A DNA stretch of 64,000 nt, taken from Actinomycetota bacterium. Its GTDB lineage: Bacteria > Actinomycetota > CADDZG01 > WHSQ01. Every line of letters begins with the position of its first letter. The stretch's first letter is position 1. This document shows positions 9,391 to 18,439 of this stretch, in pieces. The notes below the pieces were generated by a model that was not told the DNA's origin, did not search any database, and saw only the letters and a list, made by a program, of their open reading frames with translations. The stretch is from assembly GCA_009379915.1 (NCBI GenBank), contig WHSV01000004.1, forward strand, positions 1-64,000, written 5' to 3'. Both the position numbers and the translations under genes were made by a program.

Positions 9391-10737
9391 CTAGGCCGTC
9401 AACGTCCACCGGTCGCCCCGCCATCTCCACGCGGTCGTCGATGTGCGGAGGGCCAACCACAGCGTGGCGCCGGTCGCCAGCCCCGTCGCGCCCCAGTCGA
9501 GGTTCAACGCCAGCAGGGAGACCGCCGCGTACGCCAGGGACGAGAGCAGCATCGACTTGGCCAGATAGCGCGTGTCGCTCGCGCCGATCAGGATGCCGTC
9601 CAAGGTGAAGGCGAGTGCGCTCAGTGGCTGGACGACGGCCAGCCAGGCGATGAGCGAAGCGGCCGATGCGACGACGGTCGGATCGTTGCTGAACGCCGAG
9701 GCCAGCTCGCTTCGTCCGAGGTAGAGGACGAGGGCCACCACGACTCCGATCAGCAGGCCCCATTCCATCAGACGGACGGTGACTTCGCGGGCCTCGGTTC
9801 TGCTTCCCGCTCCCAGGTGCTTGCCGACCAGGGCTTGAGCCGCGATCGCCACGGAGTCGAGGACCAGGGACAGGAACAGAAACAGCTGCATCGTGATCTG
9901 CCAGGCACCCAGAACATCGAGGCTCATGCGAGCGGCCACCGACGTTGCCAGGGTCATTGCACCGAGCAGGGCCCCGGTTCTCACCACCAGGTCCGCGCCA
10001 ATCCTCAGCAAACCCGAGGCGACCTCGCGCTCGAGGCGCCATGACGCACCCGTGCGCGTGAAGTGGGGCACCAGCATCAGGAGGAAGGCGCCTGCGACGA
10101 GGTACTGACCCGCCACCGTCGCCCACGCGGCTCCCTGCACGCCCATCCCGACCGAGTAGATGAGCACATAGTCGAGGCCGACGTTGAGAAGCGCTCCCCC
10201 GACGGCGATGTACATGGGTGTCTTGGTGTTCTGGGCGCCGCGCAGCCAGCCGTGGCCCACCTGGGCGACCAGGACCGCGGTCGCGGAGAGAACCCGGATC
10301 CTGAGATAGGACTCTGCGAGACCCTGGATGTCGGGGCCGGCGCCGAGCAGCCGAACGATCGGCCCCGCGAATACGACTCCCAGAATGGTTACACCCAGTC
10401 CAAGGACCAGTGCCATGAGCAGGGCCTGTACTCCGATGCGGGCCGCGTTTCGATCATCGTTGGCTCCGACGAAGCGGGCCACGCGCGGAGTCACCCCGTA
10501 CGCGAGGAAGCTGAACAGCCAGAACGATGCCGTGAAAGCGGCGGTACCGACCGCCACGGCCCCCAGCTCCTCGGCCCCCAAGTTGCCGACGAAGGCGGTG
10601 TCGATCAGCGAATAGAGAGGGTCCGCCGCCAAGGCGCCGAGCGCGGGGACGCCCAGAGCCAGGATCGCCCTGTCGGCCGGGTGACGGCCGGGCGGCAACC
10701 ATCGCGGCCCAATGTTCGAAGTCTTAGCCGACGTCAC
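9391..10737 (-). CDS. MATE-family multidrug/organic cation exporter
   Basis: 448 aa with about 12 hydrophobic helices in two bundles, typical length for MATE/DinF transporters. Diagnostic stretches are the N-terminal [25 protein letters not shown] (helix 1, with the Asp conserved in DinF-type proteins) and the central [35 protein letters not shown]. It exports substrates by Na+ or H+ antiport. The GTG start lies inside the 3' end of uvrB (14-nt overlap), so it is probably co-transcribed with uvrB. DinF-type exporters are often DNA-damage linked in bacteria, which would suit this neighbour; that link is inference here. Confidence 0.88.
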   Translation of the reverse strand: MTSAKTSNIGPRWLPPGRHPADRAILALGVPALGALAADPLYSLIDTAFVGNLGAEELGAVAVGTAAFTASFWLFSFLAYGVTPRVARFVGANDDRNAARIGVQALLMALVLGLGVTILGVVFAGPIVRLLGAGPDIQGLAESYLRIRVLSATAVLVAQVGHGWLRGAQNTKTPMYIAVGGALLNVGLDYVLIYSVGMGVQGAAWATVAGQYLVAGAFLLMLVPHFTRTGASWRLEREVASGLLRIGADLVVRTGALLGAMTLATSVAARMSLDVLGAWQITMQLFLFLSLVLDSVAIAAQALVGKHLGAGSRTEAREVTVRLMEWGLLIGVVVALVLYLGRSELASAFSNDPTVVASAASLIAWLAVVQPLSALAFTLDGILIGASDTRYLAKSMLLSSLAYAAVSLLALNLDWGATGLATGATLWLALRTSTTAWRWRGDRWTLTA

Positions 10738-12721
10738 GCAATTCGCGTTTGAGGTCGTTGATCTCGTCTCGGATGCGAGCCGCGTACTCGAAACGAAGGT
10801 CTTCGGCCGCCTGATGCATCTCCTCCTGGAGCTGCAGGATGAGCCTCTTCAGGTCGTCCGGCCCACCACCGAAGGGCTCACTGCGCCGGCTCCTGGACTT
10901 CGTCGGCACGGTCTCCTTCCGCTCCCGTCCGAACAGCAGGATGTCCGACACGGCCTTGCGGATGGACGTGGGGTTGATCCCGTTGGCCTCGTTGTACTCG
11001 AGCTGAATCATGCGACGGCGCTGCGTCTCGTCGATGGCCCGGCGCATGGAGTCGGTCACCTCGTCGGCGTACATGACCACCTGCCCGTCGACATTGCGAG
11101 CGGCACGCCCGATCGTCTGGATCAGAGAGGTCTGTGACCGGAGATAGCCCTCCTTGTCGGCATCGAGGATGGCCACCAGCGACACCTCTGGAAGGTCGAG
11201 GCCCTCCCGCAGCAGGTTGATACCGACGAGCACGTCGAACTCGCCGAGCCGGAGGTCGCGCAGGATCTCGATTCGCTCGACGGTGTCGATGTCGGCGTGC
11301 AGGTAACGCACCCGAATCCCCGACTCGAGCAGGTAGTCCGTCAGGTCCTCTGCCATCTTCTTGGTGAGCGTCGTGACGAGCACGCGGGCGCCGGCCTCGG
11401 TGCGCCTTCTGATCTCCTCCATGAGGTCGTCGATCTGGCCCTTCGTGGGCCGGATCTGCACCTCCGGGTCGACCAACCCCGTTGGTCGCACGATCTGCTC
11501 GACGAACTGACCGCCCATCTTGTGTTCGAAGGGGCCGGGGGTCGCGCTCATGAACACGACCTGTTTGACGACGTCGAGAAATTCGTCGAAGCGGAGCGGA
11601 CGGTTGTCGAGCGCGCTGGGCAGCCGGAAGCCGTGCTCGACCAGCGTCTCTTTCCGGGATCTGTCGCCCTCGTACATTCCGTTGAGCTGTGGGACCCCGA
11701 CGTGGCTCTCGTCCAGCACCACGAGGAAATCATCGGGGAAGTAGTCCAGAAGAGTGTTCGGACGCGATCCGGCGGGACGCCCCTCGATGTGCCGCGAGTA
11801 GTTCTCGATTCCGTTGCAGAAACCGACCTCCCGGAGCATCTCGAGGTCGTACTCGGTCCTCATTCGGAGGCGCTGTGCCTCGAGGAGTTTGTTCTCGCCG
11901 GTCAGCCGCTGAAGACCTTCCTGCAGCTCGATCTCGATCCCGGTGATCGCCTTCGACAGTCGTTCCCGTGAGGCGACGTAGTGGGACGCCGGATAGACCG
12001 TGTAGTGATCGAGCTCCGAAACTAGCTCGCCGGTGAGGGTGTCGAGCATGACGATCCGGTCGACCTCGTCGCCGAAAAGCTCGATGCGGATGGCCTTCTC
12101 CTCGTAGGCGGGAAAGACCTCTATCGTGTCGCCGCGCACCCGGAACTTCCCGCGCACGAAGTTGACGTCGTTTCGCTCGTACTGGATGTCGATCAGCCGG
12201 TCGATGATGAAGTCGCGATCGGCGGTTCCGCCACGGGCCACGCTCACGGTTTGGTTGAGGTACTCCTCCGGTGAGCCGAGACCGAAGATGCAAGACACGC
12301 TGGCCACGATGAGGACGTCGTCTCGCTGCAGCAACGCACTGGTGGCCGCATGCCGGAGCCGTTCGATCTCGTCGTTGACCGACGAGTCCTTCTCGATGTA
12401 GGTGTCGCTCGACGGCACGTACGCCTCGGGCTGGTAGTAGTCGTAGTAGCTCACGAAGTACTCGACCGCGTTGTTCGGGAAGAACTGCTTGAACTCGTTA
12501 CAGAGCTGCGCGGCGAGCGACTTGTTCGGCGCGATGACCAGGGTCGGACGCTGGATCTGCTCGAGAGCCCAGGCGACGGTCGCCGTCTTTCCGGTGCCGG
12601 TGGCCCCCAGAAGGGTCGAAAACCTGTCCCCCGCCATGACGCGCTCGGCCAGCCCGGCTACCGCCTTGGGCTGGTCTCCCGCGGGAGCGAAGTCGGCCTC
12701 GACCTTGAAGGGGGGCATCAC
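10724..12721 (-). CDS. uvrB: UvrABC system protein B
   Basis: 665 aa, full-length excision-repair helicase subunit. It shows Walker [11 protein letters not shown] near residue 40, the beta-hairpin region [25 protein letters not shown], the DEAD-like box VVLDESHVG, motif VFMSATPG, and motif [22 protein letters not shown]. The C-terminal UVR coiled coil ([23 protein letters not shown]) binds UvrC. Start is GTG 12721 or the adjacent ATG 12718. It opens DNA at sites delivered by UvrA and hands over to UvrC, which is not in this window. Confidence 0.97.
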   Translation of the reverse strand: MMPPFKVEADFAPAGDQPKAVAGLAERVMAGDRFSTLLGATGTGKTATVAWALEQIQRPTLVIAPNKSLAAQLCNEFKQFFPNNAVEYFVSYYDYYQPEAYVPSSDTYIEKDSSVNDEIERLRHAATSALLQRDDVLIVASVSCIFGLGSPEEYLNQTVSVARGGTADRDFIIDRLIDIQYERNDVNFVRGKFRVRGDTIEVFPAYEEKAIRIELFGDEVDRIVMLDTLTGELVSELDHYTVYPASHYVASRERLSKAITGIEIELQEGLQRLTGENKLLEAQRLRMRTEYDLEMLREVGFCNGIENYSRHIEGRPAGSRPNTLLDYFPDDFLVVLDESHVGVPQLNGMYEGDRSRKETLVEHGFRLPSALDNRPLRFDEFLDVVKQVVFMSATPGPFEHKMGGQFVEQIVRPTGLVDPEVQIRPTKGQIDDLMEEIRRRTEAGARVLVTTLTKKMAEDLTDYLLESGIRVRYLHADIDTVERIEILRDLRLGEFDVLVGINLLREGLDLPEVSLVAILDADKEGYLRSQTSLIQTIGRAARNVDGQVVMYADEVTDSMRRAIDETQRRRMIQLEYNEANGINPTSIRKAVSDILLFGRERKETVPTKSRSRRSEPFGGGPDDLKRLILQLQEEMHQAAEDLRFEYAARIRDEINDLKRELRDVG

Positions 12722-12771
12722 AAGAGTGTAACTAGTGGGTGTGACGGGTATTCCGGGGATCGGGGCGGGTC

Positions 12772-13541
12772 TCAGTTCTGGAGAAGCCCGACAATCGAGC
12801 CCACGATGGCGATCGCCCCGAACACGATGGCGATCGTCACCAGGACCGAGCGCACGGTATAGCTCCAGCCGCCGCTCTTGCCGGCCTCCGCCTCGGTCAC
12901 GGCCCGCTCGAGGTCGGCGAGTACTCGCCGCTCGATCGCCCGGCCCGCCTGGTCCGCGCCGTCTGCCGACAGCCTGGCCTCTACGCCCGAGCCGGCGGTC
13001 GCGGACGACGGAAGCGGAAGATCGGGGATAACCAGAGAAGAGATGGGCTCGGGCTTATCGATGCCCTTCAGCCTCCGGGGACCGAGGGGACTGACGCCCA
13101 CACCATCGGGGAGGTCGGCGGAGGCGAGAGCCCTCGTCGTCTCGCTGAGAAGGACCTGGCCGCCCGCGGCGATGGCCCGATGCGGGCCGCGCGCACGACA
13201 TCGATCCCCGTGAAGCCCTCCTGGCCGAGCACCGGCTCGCCCGTGTGAAGACCGATCCGGACGCGCACGGCGGTTCCGTCCGGCCACTCGTGGGCGGCGA
13301 GCGCGCGCTGGGCCTCTACCGCCCCGGCCACCGCGGCGTGTGCCCGGGGAAACGCGTAAAAGAAGGCATCACCCTGGGTGTCGATCTCGTGTCCCCCGTG
13401 TTTCCCGAACGTGTCCCGCAGGATGCTTCGGTGATCCGCGAGCAGCGCGGCGAAGTCGTCGCCGAGTTGCTTGAGGAGCTGGGTGCTCCCCTCGATGTCG
13501 CTGAAGAGAAACGTCACGGTTCCACTGGGCAGAGATGGCAT
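12772..13541 (-). pseudogene. Class III adenylate/guanylate cyclase with C-terminal membrane anchor, frameshifted
   Basis: The first frame starts at ATG 13541 (MPSLPSGTVTFLFSDIEGST) and contains the catalytic core with metal-binding FSDIEGST and DTQGDAFFYAF. It runs to VRAARIG, near 13180. The family sequence continues in another frame as AIAAGGQVLLSETTRALASADLP...[14 protein letters not shown], and ends with a hydrophobic helix ([22 protein letters not shown]) at the C-terminus. Adding one C to the CCC run at 13176-13178 restores one continuous protein of about 256 aa. A homopolymer undercall is a plausible cause. Catalysis would be ATP or GTP to a cyclic nucleotide. Confidence 0.8.
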
Positions 13542-13623
13542 GTGCTCAGGGTAACGCGGCCCATTTCTCTCTTCTTTGTGCCTCCGCGCCCGTTTTGCGG
13601 GAGCTCCGGCACTCAGAATCGGG

Positions 13624-15033
13624 TCAGGACACGGGGGGGAGTTTGCTCGCCCAGGGCCTTGCTTGTTCGAGTTGAGCCGACAAGCGTATGAGAGTGGCTT
13701 CGTCGGCCGGACGGCCCTGGAGCTGCGATCCGATCGGCAGACCCGCATCGCTCCAGTGGAGCGGAACGCTAACCGCGGGTTGTCCCGTGATGTTGGCCCC
13801 CACGGAGAACGGCACCACCATGCCCGCCCGGACGAGCTGCATCCAGGGATCCTCCTCCTCGAAGATCCACCCAATCGGGCGCGGCGTCATCGGAATCGTC
13901 GGCGTAAGGATGACGTCGTAGTCGTTCCACAGCGCGACCACCCGGCGAGCGTACGCCTCGACCTGTATCCGGGCCTGGACGTAGGTCTCCATGGTCGTCT
14001 GCGCTGCCTGCTCTGCGAGGACCCGGTTGAGAGGCTCGAGCGTCTGAGGATCGAGCCCGGCGTAGTAGCAGCAGCCGCTCTGCCAGATGGTGATGAAGTG
14101 CAGGGTCAACTCGGGCTCGCTCCAGTTCGGCTCGAATTCCTCTACCTCGTGACCCAGCGACTCGAGCAGAGACGCAGTGTCGCGCGCGGCCCCGGCGACC
14201 TCGTGCTCGACGGGGGTCTCGTTGCCTCCGACGAGCGTGAAGCCGATCTTCAGTGCACCGGGGTCGACGCCCACCTCTTCGGCGAACGGTCTCTCCGGCG
14301 GCGGAGCCCAATACGGATCACCGACCTCGTAGCCACTCATGATGTCGAGAAGCGCCGCAGCGTCCGCCACGCTCCTCGCGATCGGCCCCTCCGTGGCGAA
14401 CCCGGCCAAGATCTCACCGAAACGAGGCCCGTTTGAGACTCGCCCGCGCGCCGGCTTGAGACCGAAGACACCACAACACGATGCGGGAATCCGGATCGAA
14501 CCGCCCCCGTCGCTTCCGTGTGCGACCGGCAGCAGTCCCCCGGCGAGGGCGGCGGCAGCACCTCCGCTCGAACCCCCCGGCGTGAAGTTCGTGTCCCATG
14601 GATTTCGGCAGATTCCGTTGAGCCGGCTCTCGGTCTGAGGGACGGTGCCGAACTCGGGAGCGTTCGTCTTGCCCATCAGGATGAAGCCGGCCTCCCGGAT
14701 GCGGCGTACCGCCGCGTTGTCGACGTCGGGAACGTACTCGGCGAGGGGGCCGCAGGAGAAAGTGGTGCGAATTCCCTCCGCCTCCGCGAGATCCTTGATC
14801 CCGATCGGCACGCCATGGAACGGCGGGAGCTCGTCCCCCTCGGCCACAGACCTCTCCGCCGCCTTGGCCGCAAGCCTTGCTTCGTCGGCGATGAGAGTGA
14901 CGAAGCTATTCAGCTTCGAGTCGAGTCGGTCGATTCGATCCAAATAGATATCGACGAGCTCGACCGGCGACAGCTCACGGTCTTTGATCAGCCGGGCCTG
15001 CTCCAGCGCCGGCAGAAACTCAACCTCCGTCAC
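13624..15033 (-). CDS. Amidase-signature family amidohydrolase
   Basis: About 469 aa from GTG 15033, chosen because GGAGG lies 5 nt upstream; further upstream starts add an unrelated arginine-rich tail. The Ser-cisSer-Lys triad is visible: Lys in GVPIGIKDLAE, cis-Ser and context in TPGGSSGGAAAALAGG, and nucleophile Ser in GSDGGGSIRIPASCCGVFG. Members include GatA, acylamidases and nylon-oligomer hydrolases. No gatB or gatC is adjacent, and the second half resembles general amidases rather than GatA, so a catabolic amidase is more likely. Upstream, 15034-15281 contains no convincing gene, only a short direct repeat GAGAGGCTGAG near 15250 and 15270. Confidence 0.85.
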   Translation of the reverse strand: MTEVEFLPALEQARLIKDRELSPVELVDIYLDRIDRLDSKLNSFVTLIADEARLAAKAAERSVAEGDELPPFHGVPIGIKDLAEAEGIRTTFSCGPLAEYVPDVDNAAVRRIREAGFILMGKTNAPEFGTVPQTESRLNGICRNPWDTNFTPGGSSGGAAAALAGGLLPVAHGSDGGGSIRIPASCCGVFGLKPARGRVSNGPRFGEILAGFATEGPIARSVADAAALLDIMSGYEVGDPYWAPPPERPFAEEVGVDPGALKIGFTLVGGNETPVEHEVAGAARDTASLLESLGHEVEEFEPNWSEPELTLHFITIWQSGCCYYAGLDPQTLEPLNRVLAEQAAQTTMETYVQARIQVEAYARRVVALWNDYDVILTPTIPMTPRPIGWIFEEEDPWMQLVRAGMVVPFSVGANITGQPAVSVPLHWSDAGLPIGSQLQGRPADEATLIRLSAQLEQARPWASKLPPVS

Positions 15034-15281
15034 ACGGGCCTCCGAGTCATTGCGGTGTCTGCCGCGAAGTCTACGAGCCCCCCAAGATGCACGGATTCGA
15101 CCAATAGCGACGCTCAACGTCGTCAACGGTCGAATCTCTTCGACACCATCCTCGGTCTCGGTGCTGGTGGGCGATCAGGTCGTCAGCATCTCTTTGCAGA
15201 AGTTTGGCCGGCACGAGCCGACCGAATTCGTCCTCGAAAGGCTGGCTCGAGAGGCTGAGTCCGCCCTGAGAGGCTGAGCCG

Positions 15282-17069
15282 TTACTCGGCTACCGGCAGC
15301 GTGAACCTGAAGGTCGCGCCCCGGCCCTCCTCGGAATCGACCGTGATCTCGCCGCCGTGCGCCTCGACTATGCCCTTGGTGATGTAGAGACCCAGCCCCG
15401 TCCCCTTTTGTATCCAAGTCGGCTTGGCCAGGTTGACGAACTTCGAGAAGATGCGCTCTTGATCGGCGCTGGCGATTCCGATGCCCTCGTCGATTACCTC
15501 GACTTCGACCCAACCCGGAGGCTGCTCGCGAGCGATGACTTCGATCCTGGTGCCGTCGGGGCTATGCCTCACGGCATTGGTCAGCAGATTCAAGAACACC
15601 TGACGAATCCGGTCGGGATCACCGAGCACCTTCGGAAGCCCCGCGGGAATCGAATCGATCAAGTTGTGCTTGTCGGACAGCGACTTGTGCACCGACACGA
15701 TGTTGCGAATGACGTTCTGAAGCGCGACCGGTTCCATGCCGTAACGGAGCATTCCGGCATCCATGCGCGACAGATCGAGCAGATCGTCCACCAGACGCGC
15801 TAGGCGTCGCACCTCTTTGGTCACCAGGTCGACGATGCGGTCGCGCCGGTCATCCTCCAGATCGCGCCACCGTTCTTCGAGAACGTTCGCGAAACCGATG
15901 ATGCTCGTCATCGGCCCCTTGAGCTCGTGCGCCAGCATCGAAACGAACTCGCTCTTGGTGTGGTCGGCTTCGCGCAGACGTTGGACCAACGCCCGCTCGC
16001 GCGCGCGCGCCCGGCTCGACTCGATGATGCTGCAGATGCGGCTCCCGAGGATCGTCGCGAAACGAAGATCTCCGCCGTCGAAGAAGCCCTTGCGAGCGTT
16101 TACGGCCTTGAGCACACCGAGCGGCCGACCTCCTGTGGCGAGCGGGACCGCCAGCAAGGTCTCGATCCCCATCAGCTCCCGGATCTCATCGCTCACCCAC
16201 TTGTCGTGACGTGCGTCGTTCGAGATCAGCGGAGCATCCGTTCGGTAGACGCTTCCCGAGAGCGAAGGCTCGCTCATCGGAATCCGAAGGCTCGGCGCCT
16301 GATCGGGGCTCATCCCAACGATGCGCGGATGCCCGACGAGCTCGTCGCGTTCTTCGTCGTACAAGAGAAGCGCGACCTTGTCGGCTTCGATGAGGTCGGC
16401 GACGATTCGCATCGACTCGCCGATGACATCATCGGGGCTCTCTGCCGAGGTCAACAGTCGCGAGAAACGGTGAAGGCCCTCGATCTCCTGCTCCTGCCTG
16501 CGCAGCGTCGCGCGCAGTCGCAGGTTGTCCAGGGCGCACGCTGCCCGATCGCCGAGAACCGCGATGAGCTTTAGATCGTCGTCTGTGAAGCTCCCGCGCA
16601 AAGAGTTGACGCCCGCCACGACACCCATGCGCTTGTCGCCGACGGCGACGGGGGCGGCCACGACCTGCTGTGCTCCCAGGTCGTCCACGAGGACCGGGCT
16701 GGACTCCGGGTCGGCCACGACGTCGTTGACGGCCTCGCCTTGTCCCGACTGAAGGACGCGGCGAACGATGGACGGCTCAGATAGGGGCAGCGATCCGTCG
16801 GAACCGGATGAGGTGACGACCCGCATCTCCTCGCGCCCGTCCTCGACGAGAAACAGCACTGGTGCCACGCACCCGATGCCCTCGCGCGTCACGCGCAGGG
16901 TCTCTTCGATCACCAGATCTTCGTGCTCCTCCGAGGAGCCCACCGACGCGAGCCGGTAGAGCGCATCGAGCTGCGCGAAGCGGCGATCGACGTTGGAGTA
17001 GTCCTGCCCCACGTCCACCTCGTTGTGTGACCCGTCCCCTGAGGTCCTTGCGCGATCGTCGAGACGCAT
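15282..17069 (-). CDS. Soluble GAF-GAF sensor histidine kinase
   Basis: 595 aa without transmembrane segments. Two GAF-type sensory domains (about residues 45-185 and 205-345) are followed by a HisKA dimerisation domain with the phosphoacceptor His in SMLAHELKGPMTSIIGFA, and a HATPase_c domain with N box NLLTNAVRHSP, G1 DEGIGI and G2 GTGLGLYI. It presumably senses a small ligand or redox state in the cytoplasm and phosphorylates an unlinked response regulator, since no receiver gene is next to it. Only 12 nt separate it from the downstream end of the HAD gene, so the two may share a transcript. Confidence 0.88.
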   Translation of the reverse strand: MRLDDRARTSGDGSHNEVDVGQDYSNVDRRFAQLDALYRLASVGSSEEHEDLVIEETLRVTREGIGCVAPVLFLVEDGREEMRVVTSSGSDGSLPLSEPSIVRRVLQSGQGEAVNDVVADPESSPVLVDDLGAQQVVAAPVAVGDKRMGVVAGVNSLRGSFTDDDLKLIAVLGDRAACALDNLRLRATLRRQEQEIEGLHRFSRLLTSAESPDDVIGESMRIVADLIEADKVALLLYDEERDELVGHPRIVGMSPDQAPSLRIPMSEPSLSGSVYRTDAPLISNDARHDKWVSDEIRELMGIETLLAVPLATGGRPLGVLKAVNARKGFFDGGDLRFATILGSRICSIIESSRARARERALVQRLREADHTKSEFVSMLAHELKGPMTSIIGFANVLEERWRDLEDDRRDRIVDLVTKEVRRLARLVDDLLDLSRMDAGMLRYGMEPVALQNVIRNIVSVHKSLSDKHNLIDSIPAGLPKVLGDPDRIRQVFLNLLTNAVRHSPDGTRIEVIAREQPPGWVEVEVIDEGIGIASADQERIFSKFVNLAKPTWIQKGTGLGLYITKGIVEAHGGEITVDSEEGRGATFRFTLPVAE

Positions 17070-17081
17070 CGCTTGGGGGTT

Positions 17082-17819
17082 CTACCCAAGCTTCGCTACG
17101 ACCCCCGGTAATTCCTCCAAGGATTCGATCCGAGGGACCTTCGAATCGGGGAATCGGCCCGCACGATCCAGCAGGACGGCGTGCATCCCCACGGAGACTG
17201 CCGGTTCGACGTCCATGCTCATCGAGTCGCCTACGTGTACCGCCCTCGCCGGTTCGACCCGCGCCCGCTGCAGAGCGAGCTCGTATATGGCGGGGTCGGG
17301 CTTCTCGATCTTGACGAACCCGGAGATGACGGTCACGTCAAAGAGCTGACCCACCTCCAGCTCGATCAGTCTCTCCGCGAGCCATTGCTCGAAGTTGGAG
17401 ATGAGCCCGAGCCGGTAGCCTCCGTCGTGCAGCCGGCGCAGCGTCGCGAGCACGTCCCCGAACAGCATGTAGCTGGAGCTCGTCGAGAAGCGTTCGAGGA
17501 GTGCGGCCGCGAGCTCTGAATCGGCGATCTCCAGCGCGGTGAGGAAACGCATGTAGAGGTATCCCCAGAAGCTCCGGGATGCCTCGCTCGAAAAAGAGGG
17601 ATTGTCGACCCCGGTCTCCTCGGCCAGATCGATGAGATTCGGCGCAAGCTCGCTCCGTACTCGAACCACGACCTCCGGCGAGACGTCGTAGCCGTGCTCC
17701 CGGCACACCCGGGAGAAGAGTTCGGGGAACGAGGGATGGGGGCCGAGGAGCGTGTCCCCTGCGTCGAAGAAGACGATCTCGATGCCCGTCGAGGAGCCCT
17801 CGCTGCCCGCGTCGGTCAT
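17082..17819 (-). CDS. HAD-superfamily hydrolase (HDHD3-like)
   Basis: About 245 aa from ATG 17819, overlapping the coaE stop in ATGA. The HAD motifs run in order: motif I FFDAGDTLLG, motif II GLISNFEQW, motif III KIEKPDPAIYE, and motif IV VHVGDSMSMDVEPA. A helical cap lies between motifs I and II. In motif I the position two after the nucleophile Asp is Gly instead of Asp, a variation seen in HDHD3-type proteins, so phosphatase activity is not assured. Coupling to coaE is probably chromosomal habit rather than a functional link. Confidence 0.8.
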   Translation of the reverse strand: MTDAGSEGSSTGIEIVFFDAGDTLLGPHPSFPELFSRVCREHGYDVSPEVVVRVRSELAPNLIDLAEETGVDNPSFSSEASRSFWGYLYMRFLTALEIADSELAAALLERFSTSSSYMLFGDVLATLRRLHDGGYRLGLISNFEQWLAERLIELEVGQLFDVTVISGFVKIEKPDPAIYELALQRARVEPARAVHVGDSMSMDVEPAVSVGMHAVLLDRAGRFPDSKVPRIESLEELPGVVAKLG

Positions 17820-18433
17820 GACGGTTGTTTCGAGTCGCGCAACTCTTCCAGCTCCGCCCACACTCGATCCGCCTCGGTCACCAGGTCCTCGAAGGTACCG
17901 TCGTTGCGGACGACGATGTCGGCGCGCGCCGCCACTTCCTCGGGGTCCATCTGGGCATTCATGCGCGCTTCGATGTCCAGGGGGTCCATGTCCCGCGCGC
18001 GTTGCAGCCGCTCCTTGCGAACGCGGTTGGCCGCGGTGACCGCGATCAGGGCATCGAGGCTCGCCTCGAGGCCGAGCTCGGCGATCAGGGCCGCGTCGAG
18101 CACGACGATCTCGCCGGTGTTGGCGAGGCGCTCGAGGTGATCGGCGATGCCCTTGATGATCACCGGGTGCACGATCGCGTTCAGGGCCGCGAGCTTGTTC
18201 GGTTCGCTGAAGACGATCGCGGCCAGGCGCTTGCGATCGATATCCAGAGAGTTGGCCTGCAGGATCGCGTCCCCGAACTGGCCGACGACCGAATGCCACG
18301 TGGGTTGGTCGGGGCGAAGCGCATTCCGGCCGAGCGCGTCGGCGTCGATGATCTGCGCGCCGCGCTCGGCCAACAATGACGCAAACGTCGTCTTGCCGGA
18401 CCCGATCCCTCCAGTGAGTCCGGCTACGAACAT
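17816..18433 (-). CDS. coaE: Dephospho-CoA kinase
   Basis: 205 aa, last enzyme of CoA synthesis (dephospho-CoA + ATP to CoA). P-loop GLTGGIGSGKT is at the N-terminus, followed by IIDADALGRNAL with the catalytic Asp, then IVHPVI and VVLDAALIAELG, and the lid NRVRKERLQRARDMDPLDIEARMNAQM. The C-terminal GrpB-like extension present in mycobacterial CoaE is absent, so this is the short form. It lies 6 nt downstream of rpsA in the same direction and overlaps the HAD gene by 4 nt. Confidence 0.95.
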   Translation of the reverse strand: MFVAGLTGGIGSGKTTFASLLAERGAQIIDADALGRNALRPDQPTWHSVVGQFGDAILQANSLDIDRKRLAAIVFSEPNKLAALNAIVHPVIIKGIADHLERLANTGEIVVLDAALIAELGLEASLDALIAVTAANRVRKERLQRARDMDPLDIEARMNAQMDPEEVAARADIVVRNDGTFEDLVTEADRVWAELEELRDSKQPS

Positions 18434-18439
18434 GGGGCC

